From NCBI GenBank assembly GCA_023398345.1, contig JAEWSK010000166.1:1-15672 (forward strand): DNA of 15,672 nt. The letters run 5' to 3'. This document shows positions 14,877 to 15,672 of this stretch, piece by piece. The translations under genes and the position numbers were made by a program. The notes beneath the pieces are model-generated. The model did not search any database. It had not been told where the DNA came from and saw only the letters and a program-made list of their open reading frames with translations. The stretch comes from Armatimonadota bacterium (GTDB taxonomy: Bacteria > Armatimonadota > UBA5829). Position 1 is the stretch's first letter, and the number at the start of each line of letters is the position of its first letter.

Positions 14877-15672
14877 CTACCCGCTCACACGGCCCGGACG
14901 TTCATGCACCGGGTAATTGCCCCATACCAGACCGTATTTTGCTTTTGGGTCGTGTGCGCTCATCAGTATTTTGACGTATTGCGCGCGCTCGAACGCATAT
15001 GGATCGGCGACTTTGCTCCGGCTGAGTGTGCCGCGAAAGTCCTCAATAGTTTCGTAGCCTTTTTCGTCCATCCATTCGCTAAGCGACAAATTCATCGCCG
15101 CGATGTGACCTATGCCGTTGCGGTATATTGTCGAAACCACCTGAGTCACTTGAGCACCCGCCAAAAGGTGGCGAATTACGTCTTTGCCAGTGTGGATACC
15201 AGTGCTGGCGGCCAACTCAACGTCAAGCGCCCCCGACAATGTGGCAATCCAACGCAGCGGAAGCTTCGTCTCCTCCGGTTCACTAAATGCCAAGTTTATC
15301 TCCAGTTCCTCTTTGGCAGGATTTATGGTCGGCTGGTAAAAGCGATTGAATATTACAATTGCGTCGATTTTCGTCTTTTGCAGGCGCATTGCGAAATTTG
15401 CCACTGACGTATACCACGGACTCAGCTTAACCGCCACTGGAATTGACACGCTCGACTTCACTTCCGCAACGACATCCAGAGATTGCTCCTCGATTTGGTC
15501 GGCGGTTTTGTTTGGGTTGGTTTCGATAGAGTATATATTCAACTCCAAACCATTACAACCGGCGTTTTCAAGCTGTTTTGCATATTCGACCCACTTGCCC
15601 ATAGACGTCGCATTCAAACTGCCGAACAAAGGAAATTTCACAGCACGACGCCCTTTTTCCACCCACATAATG
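14877..15672 (-). CDS. Dihydroorotate dehydrogenase-like flavoprotein (partial, N-terminus off window)
   Basis: The frame is open to the right edge, giving 264 C-terminal residues of a TIM-barrel FMN protein. Counting from the Met at 15668, segments include FPLFGSLNAT (12-21), CNGLELNIYS (38-47), VAVKLSPWY (78-86), IVIFNRFYQP (104-113), PLRWIATLSG (137-146) and a C-terminal phosphate-binding part at about 157-185 (GIHTGKD ... LLAGAQ ... STIYRNG). These match the uncharacterised DHOD-like group (PRK07565 type, about 330 residues) rather than PyrD proper. Some 70-90 residues should be missing. Where PyrD class 1 has its LNxSCPN loop with the catalytic Cys, this protein has ELNIYSIETNPN and no Cys. 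Dihydroorotate oxidation is therefore not assured. The Met at 15668 is internal, since the frame continues upstream with Ile. Confidence 0.88.
   Translation of the reverse strand, partial: IMWVEKGRRAVKFPLFGSLNATSMGKWVEYAKQLENAGCNGLELNIYSIETNPNKTADQIEEQSLDVVAEVKSSVSIPVAVKLSPWYTSVANFAMRLQKTKIDAIVIFNRFYQPTINPAKEELEINLAFSEPEETKLPLRWIATLSGALDVELAASTGIHTGKDVIRHLLAGAQVTQVVSTIYRNGIGHIAAMNLSLSEWMDEKGYETIEDFRGTLSRSKVADPYAFERAQYVKILMSAHDPKAKYGLVWGNYPVHERPGRVSG

Noticed and set aside
1..15672. Search for mobile elements, CRISPR arrays, tRNA/rRNA genes, attachment sites or a defence island
   Set aside because: No transposase, repeat-spacer pattern, tRNA-like cloverleaf or terminal repeats seen; the genes are ordinary chromosomal functions on one strand with similar base use.

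Overview
The window is a chromosomal housekeeping segment from a bacterium of moderate GC. Every protein gene I can support lies on the minus strand, so transcription runs from high to low coordinates. In transcription order the genes are: a dihydroorotate-dehydrogenase-like flavoprotein (5' end off the right edge), a class III putrescine/ornithine-type aminotransferase, MutS2, a mannitol-1-phosphate dehydrogenase, a SIS-domain sugar isomerase, a PepT-like M20 peptidase, a DUF3866 protein, a SecDF fusion, RecJ, and a bifunctional (p)ppGpp synthetase/hydrolase (3' end off the left edge). The taxon cannot be fixed from this. MutS2, fused SecDF, DUF3866, strong GGGAGGA ribosome sites, TTG/GTG starts and the order secDF-recJ-rel all point to a Firmicutes-like or other Terrabacteria-type lineage such as Armatimonadota. 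The secDF-recJ-rel order resembles the Bacillus secDF-recJ-apt-relA cluster, here without apt. This placement is inference.

Region by region. 14877-15672 is the end of the flavoprotein gene. 14755-14876 holds a promoter (TTGAAT-N18-TATTAT) and a terminator-like hairpin ahead of the aminotransferase (13462-14754). A 49-base gap carries a near-consensus promoter (CTGACA-N17-TATAAT) so close to the mutS2 ATG that its transcript should be almost leaderless. After mutS2 (11034-13412) comes a tight run of four genes, mtlD - SIS - pepT-like - DUF3866 (10903 to 6390). The first two join as TAAATG and the others are 27 and 35 bases apart. A 344-base stretch (6047-6389) separates this run from secDF. 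It contains a doubtful 60-codon membrane ORF and a secDF promoter with a perfect TATAAT. secDF ends at a perfect 11-bp hairpin terminator. recJ and rel follow as an overlapping pair (ATGACTGA).

Functional links: MtlD and the SIS enzyme would both make or use fructose 6-phosphate, so the start of the four-gene run looks like a branch point of hexose-phosphate metabolism. Why a peptidase and an uncharacterised DUF3866 protein are in the same run is not evident. The other genes serve protein export, DNA repair and recombination, ribosome or DNA quality control, and the stringent response. I see no mobile element, CRISPR array, tRNA, rRNA or defence system. The more interesting points are the DUF3866 run, the leaderless mutS2 architecture, a loop insertion in Rel, a changed Smr motif in MutS2, and a flavoprotein that seems to lack the usual DHOD cysteine.
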